Assembly (NCBI RefSeq): GCF_033971885.1
Contig: NZ_JALBUS010000002.1
Coordinates: 124,001-188,000 of the forward strand
Reading direction: 5' to 3'
Source of the DNA: Absicoccus intestinalis
Lineage (GTDB): Bacteria; Bacillota_I; Bacilli_A; Erysipelotrichales; Erysipelotrichaceae
Length of the DNA stretch: 64,000 nucleotides
The notes under the pieces: model-generated
The model's input: only the letters and a program-made list of their open reading frames with translations
Told to the model about the DNA's origin: nothing
The model's database searches: none
Made by a program: the position numbers and the translations under genes
In this document: piece by piece, positions 7,564 through 15,371 of the stretch
Layout of the letters: each line of letters starts with the position of its first letter
How positions within the stretch are numbered: position 1 is the stretch's first letter

Positions 7564-7600
7564 AACGCCTTAGGTATCGTATTTTAACCCAAGGCGCTTT
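7564..7600 (+). terminator. Terminator-like hairpin after integrase
   Basis: CGCCTTAGG pairs with CCCAAGGCG across a 13-base loop, followed by CTTTC. It lies about 70 bp after the integrase stop. The T-run is weak. The 7600-7715 stretch beyond it holds no convincing gene and must contain, or adjoin, the phage attachment site. Confidence 0.5.
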
Positions 7601-7715
7601 CAAGAAAGTTTTAAGAAAGGGAATTTGATTATGAAGTGAGCTTTTCCTTAGCTCTGTAGAAAGAATACACAACAATCATGGCTTATTTATGCCAATAATG
7701 TGTGAAATTTTGTGA

Positions 7716-8252
7716 TTACTTACGGTTCTTTTTATTTGCTTTCCACATTTTTGTTTTTTGTGTGATCTTATCATCCATCTTTTTATTGATTTGAATGGCA
7801 TATTTATCTTTAAAAACTAAATGCAACGTATGAGATCCAATCCCACCAATGGGTTCTCTTTTCTCAATATCTTTAAATTTGAAAAAGCGATCCCCAAAAA
7901 AGAAACCATCATTCACAAACCACATTCGTTTATTTGCCAATGAAGAAAAGACCATACTAATAAAAATAATGGAAATCATGATATAAGCCACACGGTATAG
8001 TCCAACAGAATCGGCATTGACATTCATCGATTGAATATTCAATGCGATCACAATGCCAACAACGGCCATGATGCCACTGGAAATGACCCAAGCTTTACTA
8101 TCATCAAACAATTCTGCATCGGCATTCACTTTTTTCCATTCTGTTAATGCTTTTCTATGCTTGGAATAGATTTGAACCGTATGAAATACGGAATAAATCA
8201 TATAAGCAACCAAGATCAGCATGATCAACCAACTTGTCCAATTACCTGACAT
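7716..8252 (-). CDS. Hypothetical membrane protein, about three TM helices
   Basis: The product is 178 residues. Hydrophobic helices lie at about 8-25 (WLIMLILVAYMIYSVF), 55-73 (AWVISSGIMAVVGIVIAL) and 86-104 (VAYIMISIIFISMVFSSL). A soluble C-terminal domain with beta character (FFFGDRFFKFKDIEKREPIG) and a lysine-rich tail follows. The pattern resembles small PH-like or DUF5673-type membrane proteins, but I cannot assign a function. AGGGAGGAT precedes the ATG. It is the first host gene next to the prophage. Confidence 0.7.
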   Translation of the reverse strand: MSGNWTSWLIMLILVAYMIYSVFHTVQIYSKHRKALTEWKKVNADAELFDDSKAWVISSGIMAVVGIVIALNIQSMNVNADSVGLYRVAYIMISIIFISMVFSSLANKRMWFVNDGFFFGDRFFKFKDIEKREPIGGIGSHTLHLVFKDKYAIQINKKMDDKITQKTKMWKANKKNRK

Positions 8253-8311
8253 ATTTCATATCCTCCCTGAATCGATAGTCGTATTATAGCATACTGTGCT
8301 ACACTAGTAGC

Positions 8312-8728
8312 ATGAAACCAAAAAATAATCTTGCTCTGATCCAACGTATGAATCATTCCACAGCCTTTCTGCAACGTCACAATATGACGATCGTCGAAGC
8401 TTGGGAGGGCCATGCTCGTGTCGATATGACCATCGATGATTCGATGTTAAATGTCTTTCAAATCGTTCATGGCGGCCTGCTTTTTTCTTTAGCCGATACC
8501 GCTGCAGGGACAGCCAGTTTCGCTAGTGGCAGAGAAAGTGTGACCCTGAATGCATCCATCAATTACATCAAACCTGCAACCGGCAAAAAAATCACGGCCA
8601 TTGCGACCGAAATATCCAGAGGCCATACAATTGGCAACTATGAAGTTTTCTTATTCAATGAAGAAGAAACCATCATTTCCCGTGCTACCTTTACGATGTA
8701 TTTTCTCAAGAAAAAAGAAGAAAAGTAA
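8312..8728 (+). CDS. PaaI-type hotdog thioesterase
   Basis: The product is 138 residues, standard for the single-hotdog PaaI/YdiI family. The catalytic loop is visible as FQIVHGGLLFSLADTAAG (HGG plus the downstream Asp/Ala helix), followed by the strand-rich SINYIKPATGKKITAIATE. It would hydrolyse acyl-CoA or aryl-CoA thioesters; the substrate is unknown. There is no Shine-Dalgarno sequence. An extended -10 (TGCTACACT, TACACT at 8300-8305) stands exactly 6 bases from the ATG, so the transcript is probably leaderless. It is convergent with the patatin gene, stop codons 1 bp apart. Confidence 0.88.
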   Translation: MKPKNNLALIQRMNHSTAFLQRHNMTIVEAWEGHARVDMTIDDSMLNVFQIVHGGLLFSLADTAAGTASFASGRESVTLNASINYIKPATGKKITAIATEISRGHTIGNYEVFLFNEEETIISRATFTMYFLKKKEEK

Positions 8729-8729
8729 C

Positions 8730-9581
8730 TTACTGTTCTTCTAAAAAGGCTTTCAATGCTTTTAATTGTTTGACCGCTTCCAACCGTCCCATTTTATATA
8801 CCCGTTCCAATTCCTCGGGATCATGACAAATCGAACCAATATTTAATGGCTCTTGGGGACGAAGCACAAACAGCTTTTTGTCTTCTTCTAACACTTTGAT
8901 GGCATCCAACGTCGCATTATAAGATGTATGACGATGCTCCAGATCTTTAATGACTTCTGGATATCGTTTCAACAGTACACGCAATGTCTTCATGTTTTTT
9001 TGTGGTTGTTTGCGATAGGATGCGGGTTGCGTCAACAAAACAACTTGTTTCTGATATCCCAAAGAAAACATTTTTTTATAAGGGATCGGATCGGACACAC
9101 CACCATCATAAATGGTATATCCATCCACATGGACGGGACGAGCAAATACCGGAATCGATGCGGATCCACGAATCCAAGTCAGATCATTATCTTTGCCATC
9201 GATGCAACGATGATACAATGGATCACCTGTATTCGCATCGGTTGCGACCACATAAAAATCCATTGGATCTTTTTTAAAGGTTGCTGAATCAAACACATCT
9301 AATTTTTTTGGCAATCGATCATAATCAAATTCTGCACCATATAGATCTCCTGTCAAAAATAAAGAACGAAAACTACAATATCGCCAATCTTGACAATATT
9401 TCTTATTGTAGCGTAACACTCGATAGGGTTGATGCGATTTCAGATTGCACCCAAACGTAGCCCCAGCCGAAACCGCAATGGCTCCATCAAAGGTAATGTT
9501 GTTTTCCATCCAAACATCCAATACACCGGCGGTAAACATACCACGCATGGCACCGCCTTCTAGTACTAATCCTGTTTTCAT
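8730..9581 (-). CDS. Patatin-like phospholipase family protein
   Basis: The product is 283 residues. The oxyanion loop is LVLEGGAMRGMFTAG at the N-terminus. The nucleophile Ser38 sits in AVSAGA, where the first position of the usual G-x-S-x-G is Ala, and the catalytic Asp is in YDGGVSDPIP. It belongs to the RssA/YlbK-like bacterial patatins, serine acyl hydrolases acting on lipids. There is no signal peptide, so it is cytosolic or membrane-associated. Its start overlaps the metA stop as ATGA, so the two are co-translated, although no metabolic link is obvious. Confidence 0.88.
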   Translation of the reverse strand: MKTGLVLEGGAMRGMFTAGVLDVWMENNITFDGAIAVSAGATFGCNLKSHQPYRVLRYNKKYCQDWRYCSFRSLFLTGDLYGAEFDYDRLPKKLDVFDSATFKKDPMDFYVVATDANTGDPLYHRCIDGKDNDLTWIRGSASIPVFARPVHVDGYTIYDGGVSDPIPYKKMFSLGYQKQVVLLTQPASYRKQPQKNMKTLRVLLKRYPEVIKDLEHRHTSYNATLDAIKVLEEDKKLFVLRPQEPLNIGSICHDPEELERVYKMGRLEAVKQLKALKAFLEEQ

Positions 9582-10564
9582 TCATCATCTTCCTTTCGGA
9601 ATGCTTGTGCATATCCATGATCTTCTCTAAAGCCTTGATATAAAGGGGCTTTTTCAATCTTTTCAATATGATATGGCGTGGTTTGATAAACATAATTCAG
9701 CCAATTTCGATACAACAAATTCGCATGAGAACGCCATGTCAAGATCGGTCTTTGATGCGGATCATCATTAGGAAAATAATTTTCGGGTACATGAATGGGT
9801 TTTCCGGCATTCACGTCACGGAAATATTCTTGGGCTAATGTATCCACTCCATATTCAAAATGACCCATCACAAAGATCTGACGATATCCCTTGGTCACAA
9901 TGATCGTTGAGCCTGTCTTTTTGGATCGTGATAAAACAACCAAACGATCTTCTTTTGCGAGTTCTTTCTCATCAATTTTGGTATGGCGTGAATGCGGAAC
10001 ATTATGGATCTCATCAAAACCATTGGTCAAGAAATCATATTCATCGCACAATTCATGTGGAAAGATCCCAAATAGTTTTTCCTTCAATTGATATTTATGG
10101 ATACCATAATGATAATACAATCCCGCTTGTGCGCCCCAACAAATATGCATCGTAGAAAGCACGTGACTCTTGGTCCAATCAAAAATATGGGTCAATTCTT
10201 CCCAATAGTCCACGTCTTCAAAGGGCATTTCTTCAACGGGGGCACCCGTAATGATCATACAATCGTAATAATTTTCTTTTAATACATCCCAATTTTCATA
10301 GAACTTTACCAAATGATCTTTGCTCGTATTCTTTGATTCATGACTCGAAACTTTCATCAGATCAATATCCAGCTGCAAAGGTGACTTACTTAAGAGTCGC
10401 AAAATTTGGGTCTCGGTCTCAATTTTTTTAGGCATGAGATTTAAAATAACTACACGCAAAGGTCGAATACGTTGACGACGTGCATTCTCATCATCAATCG
10501 CAAATATCTTTTCACTTTCTAATATTTCCTTTGCCGGCAATTCATTTGGAATATTAATAGGCAT
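9578..10564 (-). CDS. metA: Homoserine O-acetyltransferase (MetA/MetAA type)
   Basis: The product is 328 residues, full length for the family. Catalytic Cys142 is in MHICWGAQAG, the His in VMGHFEYG, and LNLMPKKIETETQ marks the N-terminus. Residue 111 is Glu (TGAPVE), the residue known to favour acetyl-CoA over succinyl-CoA, so the product is probably O-acetylhomoserine for methionine synthesis. AGGAGCC lies upstream. No SAM riboswitch fits in the roughly 50 bp between the dnaJ terminator and this gene, so regulation is by other means. Confidence 0.92.
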   Translation of the reverse strand: MPINIPNELPAKEILESEKIFAIDDENARRQRIRPLRVVILNLMPKKIETETQILRLLSKSPLQLDIDLMKVSSHESKNTSKDHLVKFYENWDVLKENYYDCMIITGAPVEEMPFEDVDYWEELTHIFDWTKSHVLSTMHICWGAQAGLYYHYGIHKYQLKEKLFGIFPHELCDEYDFLTNGFDEIHNVPHSRHTKIDEKELAKEDRLVVLSRSKKTGSTIIVTKGYRQIFVMGHFEYGVDTLAQEYFRDVNAGKPIHVPENYFPNDDPHQRPILTWRSHANLLYRNWLNYVYQTTPYHIEKIEKAPLYQGFREDHGYAQAFRKEDDE

Positions 10565-10611
10565 AGTTTTTTGGCTCCTTTTGTCGTTTAGTACTATTCT
10601 ACAACGAATTT

Positions 10612-10641
10612 AAAAAAAGAACAGTGTTTGGCACTGTTCTA
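10612..10641 (-). terminator. Terminator of the heat-shock operon
   Basis: On the minus strand AGAACAGTG pairs with CACTGTTCT across CCAAA, followed by a run of seven T. It begins within the dnaJ stop region. Confidence 0.85.
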
Positions 10642-11757
10642 CTTAAAAGCACGCTTAAAACGTTCGAACGGCGATTCCGACTGTCCATCGCGAATTTTTT
10701 CATACAATTCCCGATCTCGTTTGGATACTCGCTTTGGAATTTCAACTTTGACTTCTACATATTCATCGCCCGTACTTCCACGACGAGATTTTACACCTTT
10801 GCCTTTTAGACGGAATTTCGTATTGGGCTGGGTTCCCTCGGGAATCTTTAATTCAACATCGCCATACACCGTAGGCACTTGGATCTTCGTACCAATGGTC
10901 ACATCAATGGCACTGACCGGTACAGTGATATAAATATCATCGCCCTGTCGTTTAAAGGTTGAATGTGGTTTTACATGGATCTCAATATATAAATCACCAT
11001 TTGGTCCACCATTTACACCACGTTCTCCTTTACCGGCAATACGAATCTGTTGACCGGATTGAATACCTTGTGGAATCTTGATATCCAATTTTTGACGCTT
11101 ATGCTCATAACCCTTACCATGACACTGATGACAAGCATGCGTTACTTTCTTACCAGTACCATGACATTCTGGACAAACCGTTTGTTGCTGGATGACACCA
11201 AACATACTTCTTTGTTGGGTCATGACATATCCGGTACCATGACAGTGTGGACAGGTTTGTACATCCGAAGGACTTTCGGCACCTGTTCCATGACAATGGC
11301 TACAAGGCTCATCCACTTCAAGCGAAATGGTTTCGGTCTTGCCAAAGATCGCATCCATAAAATCAATGCTCATCTGCATGACGCGATCATTTCCTTGACG
11401 TGGTGTATTGGCTTGTCGACGTGAGGATTGACCAAAACCACCAAAACCACCACCAAAGAAAGAACCAAAAATATCATTTAAATCGCCAAAATCACTATAA
11501 CCACCAGAGAATCCTTGACCAAATTGACCATCGACACCTGCATGACCAAATTGATCATATTGTGCACGTTTCTTTTCATCACTTAAGACTTCATAGGCTT
11601 CATTGATTTCCTTAAATTTTTCTTCTGCATCAGGCGCTTTATTCACATCCGGATGATATTTCATAGCCAATTTACGATAGGCCTTTTTAATTTGATCCGG
11701 TGTTGCATCTCTCGAAACGCCGAGCACTTCATAATAGTCTCTTTTTTCATCTGCCAT
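10639..11757 (-). CDS. dnaJ: Chaperone DnaJ (Hsp40)
   Basis: The product is 372 residues. The J domain (about 5-68) has YHPDVNKAP, and a Gly/Phe-rich linker follows (GGGFGGFGQSS). Four zinc-binding CxxCxGxG repeats (CSHCHGTG, CPHCHGTG, CPECHGTG, CHQCHGKG) precede the C-terminal substrate-binding domain. It stimulates DnaK ATPase and delivers unfolded clients. It is last in hrcA-grpE-dnaK-dnaJ, 61 bp after dnaK, with a perfect palindrome in that gap. Confidence 0.97.
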   Translation of the reverse strand: MADEKRDYYEVLGVSRDATPDQIKKAYRKLAMKYHPDVNKAPDAEEKFKEINEAYEVLSDEKKRAQYDQFGHAGVDGQFGQGFSGGYSDFGDLNDIFGSFFGGGFGGFGQSSRRQANTPRQGNDRVMQMSIDFMDAIFGKTETISLEVDEPCSHCHGTGAESPSDVQTCPHCHGTGYVMTQQRSMFGVIQQQTVCPECHGTGKKVTHACHQCHGKGYEHKRQKLDIKIPQGIQSGQQIRIAGKGERGVNGGPNGDLYIEIHVKPHSTFKRQGDDIYITVPVSAIDVTIGTKIQVPTVYGDVELKIPEGTQPNTKFRLKGKGVKSRRGSTGDEYVEVKVEIPKRVSKRDRELYEKIRDGQSESPFERFKRAFK

Positions 11758-11787
11758 GAGACATCATCCCTTTCTTTGTAGACGCAT

Positions 11788-11811
11788 AGAGTTCCACAAT
11801 TGTGGAACTCT
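11788..11811. repeat. 24-bp perfect palindrome between dnaK and dnaJ
   Basis: The arm AGAGTTCCACAA is followed directly by its exact reverse complement. As RNA it would form a 10-11 bp hairpin. No T-run follows on the dnaK-dnaJ strand, so it is not a strong terminator; it may be an mRNA-processing or stability element adjusting the dnaK:dnaJ ratio. Confidence 0.6.
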
Positions 11812-11818
11812 TAAAAAA

Positions 11819-13624
11819 CTAGTTCTTTTCCGTGTATTCGCCATCAACAACATCATCATTGGTGTTATGATTTGAATCATTGGATTGTGGCTGACCGGCT
11901 TGTTCATACATAGAGGCACTGGCTGCTTGTGCTGCTTTTTCCAATGCATCCAATTTTGTACGGACATCGTCCATATTATTCTCATCTAATGATTTTTGCA
12001 AGTCATCGCGCATTTTCTTTACTTCATCGGCTTGCTTTGCATCGATCTTATCTTTGTTGTCTTCCAACGTTGCATCGATCTGTGCGATCAAACCTTCTGC
12101 ACGGTTACGTAAATCAATTTCTTCTTTACGTTTTTCATCCGCCTCTTTGTTGTCTTCGGCTTCACGAACCATACGATCGATTTCTTCATCACTCAAACGA
12201 GAAGAGTTCTGGATCGTGATATTTTGTTCCTTGCCTGTAGCTTTATCTTTGGCACTGACATTTACGATACCATTGGAGTCGATATCGAAGGTAACTTCAA
12301 TTTGAGGCACACCACGACGAGCTGGCGCAATTCCGGTCAACTGGAATTTACCTAATTCTTTGTTGTCGTTGGCCATTGGTCTTTCACCTTGTAAGACACG
12401 GATATCAACGGCAGGTTGGTTATCGGTAGCTGTAGAGAAGATTTGTGACTTACTCGTTGGAATGGTTGTATTACGTGGAATCAATACGGTCATTACACCA
12501 CCCATTGTTTCAATACCTAAAGACAATGGGGTAACATCCAACAACAAGACATCTTTGACATCACCACTTAAGACACCACCTTGAATGGAAGCACCAATCG
12601 CAACAGCTTCATCTGGGTTGACACTGTGGTTTGGTTGTTTACCTAATTCACGAGCAACGGCTTCTTGTACCGCTGGGATACGAGTCGAACCACCAACTAA
12701 CAAAACTTGATCCAAGTCACTAGGGCTCATATTGGCATCATTCAATGCATTACGGATTGGTTGCATCGTACGATCAACCAAAAACTTTGTCATTTCATCA
12801 AAACGTGCACGTGTCAACGTCATATCCAAATGCAATGGACCAGCAGGACCTGCAGAGATAAATGGCAATGAAATTTGTGTCTGCATGACACCAGACAAAT
12901 CTTTCTTAGCTTTTTCAGCAGCTTCTTTTAAACGTTGTAAAGCCATTGGATCGTTCTTCAAATCAATACCATTTTGTTTCTTGAAATCTTCAGCCATCCA
13001 ATCTACCAAAACGTTATCAAAATCATCTCCACCCAGATGGGTATCCCCATTGGTAGACAATACTTCAAATGTACCATCGGCTAGATCCAAGATGGAAACA
13101 TCAAATGTACCTCCACCTAAGTCATAGATCAATACTTTTTGTTCTTTATCTGTTTTATCAATACCATAAGCCAATGCAGCAGCTGTTGGTTCGTTGATGA
13201 TACGTTTTACATCCAAACCAGCAATTTTACCAGCATCTTTTGTTGCTTGACGTTGCGCATCATTAAAGTAAGCAGGAACGGTAATAACAGCTTCTGTTAC
13301 TTTTTCACCTAAATAATCTTCGGCATATCCTTTCAAATATTGCAGGATCATTGCAGAAATTTCTTCTGGTGTATATTTCTTTCCTTCCGCTTCGACTTTC
13401 TGGCTTGTACCCATCAAACGTTTGATGGAAGAAATCGTATTTTTATTTGTGACAGCTTGACGCTTAGCCGCATCACCAATGATCTTTTCGCCATCCTTAA
13501 AAGCAACAACACTTGGCGTTGTCCGATTACCTTCAGGGTTTGGAATTACTTTTGGCTCTTTACCTTCCATTACTGCAACACAACTATTTGTTGTACCTAA
13601 GTCAATACCAATAATTTTCGACAT
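11819..13624 (-). CDS. dnaK: Chaperone DnaK (Hsp70)
   Basis: The product is 601 residues from ATG 13624, with AAAGGAGG 8 bp upstream; an upstream TTG is less likely. The ATPase domain starts IIGIDLGTTNSCVAVMEG, with the phosphate-2 motif IYDLGGGTFDVS. The substrate-binding domain and helical lid end in a Gln/Asn-rich tail (GQPQSNDSNHNTND). The length is normal for the shorter Firmicutes DnaK. It is an ATP-dependent cytosolic foldase whose nucleotide exchange is driven by the GrpE encoded just upstream. Confidence 0.97.
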   Translation of the reverse strand: MSKIIGIDLGTTNSCVAVMEGKEPKVIPNPEGNRTTPSVVAFKDGEKIIGDAAKRQAVTNKNTISSIKRLMGTSQKVEAEGKKYTPEEISAMILQYLKGYAEDYLGEKVTEAVITVPAYFNDAQRQATKDAGKIAGLDVKRIINEPTAAALAYGIDKTDKEQKVLIYDLGGGTFDVSILDLADGTFEVLSTNGDTHLGGDDFDNVLVDWMAEDFKKQNGIDLKNDPMALQRLKEAAEKAKKDLSGVMQTQISLPFISAGPAGPLHLDMTLTRARFDEMTKFLVDRTMQPIRNALNDANMSPSDLDQVLLVGGSTRIPAVQEAVARELGKQPNHSVNPDEAVAIGASIQGGVLSGDVKDVLLLDVTPLSLGIETMGGVMTVLIPRNTTIPTSKSQIFSTATDNQPAVDIRVLQGERPMANDNKELGKFQLTGIAPARRGVPQIEVTFDIDSNGIVNVSAKDKATGKEQNITIQNSSRLSDEEIDRMVREAEDNKEADEKRKEEIDLRNRAEGLIAQIDATLEDNKDKIDAKQADEVKKMRDDLQKSLDENNMDDVRTKLDALEKAAQAASASMYEQAGQPQSNDSNHNTNDDVVDGEYTEKN

Positions 13625-13638
13625 AATCAATTCCTCCT

Positions 13639-14229
13639 TTATTCGCTTACTTTCACAAGTGCAGGTCGCAAAATGCGATCTTTTAACATATAACCCTTTT
13701 GCATCACTTCAATGACCATACCTGGCTCGGTATCTTCTTTCTTTTCTTGCATCAAAGCCTGCATGGTATTGTGATCAAATGGTTTTCCTTCGGCATCAAT
13801 TTCTTTCACGCCTTCGTTTTCCAACACACGCTGCAACTGCTGGTAGATCATTTCGAATCCCTTTACATAGTTTGTAAGTTCTTCATTTTCTGAATCCACC
13901 TTGATGGCCATTCCCATATTGTCCACAATTGGTAATAGCTCTAAACCAGCTTGTTGAAAACGATATTTCTTCGCATTATCCGCTTCTTTTTGTAGACGCT
14001 TTTTCATATTTTCCGCATCCGCATACGCACGAGCACGATCATTTTTTGCTTGTTTCAACGCAGCTTCCAATTCTTTGATCTTTTCATCTCTTGGATCCAC
14101 CTTGTTGATCTTTTCTTTTACTTTGTCTTTGACCGATTTCTTTTCTACTTGCTCTTTCGTATCTTTCGGTGATTTGACATCTTCCGCTTTGACCTCTTCG
14201 TCATTTGTCTTTTTCGTTTCCTGATCCAT
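13639..14229 (-). CDS. grpE: Nucleotide exchange factor GrpE
   Basis: The product is 196 residues from ATG 14229 (GAAGGAGGC upstream). A charged, disordered N-terminus and long coiled coil (EKIKELEAALKQAKNDRARA) precede the conserved beta domain (DHNTMQALMQEKK, MVIEVMQKGYMLKDRILRPA). It releases ADP from DnaK. Its start lies inside the last 29 bp of hrcA, so translation of the two is coupled. Confidence 0.95.
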   Translation of the reverse strand: MDQETKKTNDEEVKAEDVKSPKDTKEQVEKKSVKDKVKEKINKVDPRDEKIKELEAALKQAKNDRARAYADAENMKKRLQKEADNAKKYRFQQAGLELLPIVDNMGMAIKVDSENEELTNYVKGFEMIYQQLQRVLENEGVKEIDAEGKPFDHNTMQALMQEKKEDTEPGMVIEVMQKGYMLKDRILRPALVKVSE

Positions 14230-15250
14230 CGGAAAAGCCTCCTTCCGTAAACACATCTTCAATTACATCGCTCATATAATCCATTAGCGCAACCACTTTC
14301 GAATATTGCATTCGATTGGGTCCCACGACCATCAGTTGCCCCTCTTCGTCATTCTTCACATGAAATTTGGTGGATACCACCGAGACATCGCCAATCTGTA
14401 AGACTTCATTTCGCTCACCTACATGAATGGCAATATTTCCTTCTTGATCCGTCCATTTCTGAAACAGATCACTATTTTCCAAAATTTTCATCAATTGCTT
14501 CAATTTTGAAATATCACTAAATTCTGGTTGATACAACATGTTGCTTCGACCAGATACCGCAACTTTCTCCGTCGCAAATTTCATAAACGCAGTCACAAAA
14601 GCTTCAAATAAAACTTCACTTCGAACAATTTTAGCACTCATCAATGGCTTGATTTCTTCCATTTTCGATATCACTTGATTGATGGGCGTATCTTTTAATT
14701 GGTCATTGAAGATATCGCAACAGGTTTTCATATCATTAACGGAAACATCTTCATCAAATTGAAACATCTTATTTTCAATATGACCCGTATCCGTCACGAT
14801 GATCGCCACTGCACTTCGTGCATTGATGGGAATCAATTGCACATTTTGTAAGGTTTGTTGCGAACTATCCGGTCCCAATACGATACTCGTAAGATTGGTC
14901 ATGTCGCTAAGGACATCACAACTTTTCTGAACCATTTCATCCAATGAAAATTGTCTTTCCGAAAATACTTGTTGGAGGGACACTTTCGTTGGCATATCCA
15001 GATCCGTGACCATCAAATGCTCGACATAATATCGATATCCCAATTGTGAAGGAACTCGACCACTTGAAGTATGGGTCTTTTCCAATAATCCATATTTCTC
15101 CAATTTAGCCATTTCATTTCGAATGGTGGCTGAAGAAACAGGAAAATCCAGTAGCTCCATCAACGTCTTCGAACCAATGGGTTCTGCACATCGAGTAAAC
15201 TCTTCAACAATGGTTTTAAATATAACTTTTTGTCGTTGTGTCAACTCCAT
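14201..15250 (-). CDS. hrcA: Heat-inducible transcription repressor HrcA
   Basis: The product is 349 residues from ATG 15250 (AAGGAG upstream). An N-terminal winged helix (ELTQRQKVIFKTIVEEFTR, then SSATIRNEMAKLEKYGLLEK and the TSSGRVPSQLGYRYYVEHL motif) precedes a GAF-like domain and the C-terminal region. HrcA binds CIRCE elements and represses chaperone genes; folding by GroEL modulates it in relatives. It is first in its own operon, downstream of two CIRCE copies. Another CIRCE in front of ftsH suggests a wider regulon here. Confidence 0.96.
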   Translation of the reverse strand: MELTQRQKVIFKTIVEEFTRCAEPIGSKTLMELLDFPVSSATIRNEMAKLEKYGLLEKTHTSSGRVPSQLGYRYYVEHLMVTDLDMPTKVSLQQVFSERQFSLDEMVQKSCDVLSDMTNLTSIVLGPDSSQQTLQNVQLIPINARSAVAIIVTDTGHIENKMFQFDEDVSVNDMKTCCDIFNDQLKDTPINQVISKMEEIKPLMSAKIVRSEVLFEAFVTAFMKFATEKVAVSGRSNMLYQPEFSDISKLKQLMKILENSDLFQKWTDQEGNIAIHVGERNEVLQIGDVSVVSTKFHVKNDEEGQLMVVGPNRMQYSKVVALMDYMSDVIEDVFTEGGFSDGSGNEKDK

Positions 15251-15264
15251 GAAGGGACTCCTTT

Positions 15265-15291
15265 CTAGCACTCTTATTCCACGTCTGCTAA
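15265..15291. promoter_or_regulatory. CIRCE element 1, downstream of the hrcA -10
   Basis: CTAGCACTC, nine bases, then GTCTGCTAA. This matches TTAGCACTC-N9-GAGTGCTAA at 8/9 and 7/9. It covers the transcription start region and leader of hrcA. Confidence 0.8.
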
Positions 15292-15292
15292 C

Positions 15293-15320
15293 AGTATATC
15301 ACAATAATTAGCACCGTCAA
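15293..15320 (-). promoter_or_regulatory. hrcA operon promoter
   Basis: On the minus strand TTGACG (15320-15315) and TATACT (15298-15293) are separated by 16 bp, a vegetative sigma-A-type promoter. It is flanked or overlapped by the two CIRCE elements. Confidence 0.8.
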
Positions 15321-15334
15321 CTAAAAAGTGCTAA
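15308..15334. promoter_or_regulatory. CIRCE element 2, over the hrcA -35
   Basis: TTAGCACCG, nine bases, then AAGTGCTAA. This matches the CIRCE consensus at 7/9 and 8/9. It overlaps the -35 box, so HrcA at both sites would bracket the promoter. Confidence 0.8.
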
Positions 15335-15371
15335 AAAGTTGATAAAAAAAAGAGAGAATGATTTTCCCTCT

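Larger units (their letters stand above)
1..7600. mobile_element. Right end of an integrated prophage (partial)
   Basis: The stretch has temperate-phage organisation. A leftward early/replication block (Cro-like regulator, small ORFs, DUF2800, DUF2815, family A DNA polymerase) is divergent from a rightward lysogeny block (S24 repressor, membrane protein, tyrosine integrase). The integrase is the last phage gene, and ordinary host genes begin at 7716, so one attachment site should lie between about 7497 and 7715. The left end, packaging, structural and lysis genes are outside the window, so I cannot tell an intact prophage from a remnant or an integrative element. Base composition looks somewhat more GC-rich than the flanking chromosome by eye; I did not measure it. 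Confidence 0.85.

Noticed and set aside
7600..7700. Short minus-strand reading frame ending FYRAKEKLTS as a host gene disrupted by the prophage
   Set aside because: The frame is closed by a stop codon directly before its only ATG, leaving 16 codons; this is not enough to claim a gene fragment.
10565..10611. SAM riboswitch or T-box before metA
   Set aside because: Fewer than 50 bp separate the dnaJ terminator from metA; no room and no consensus elements.
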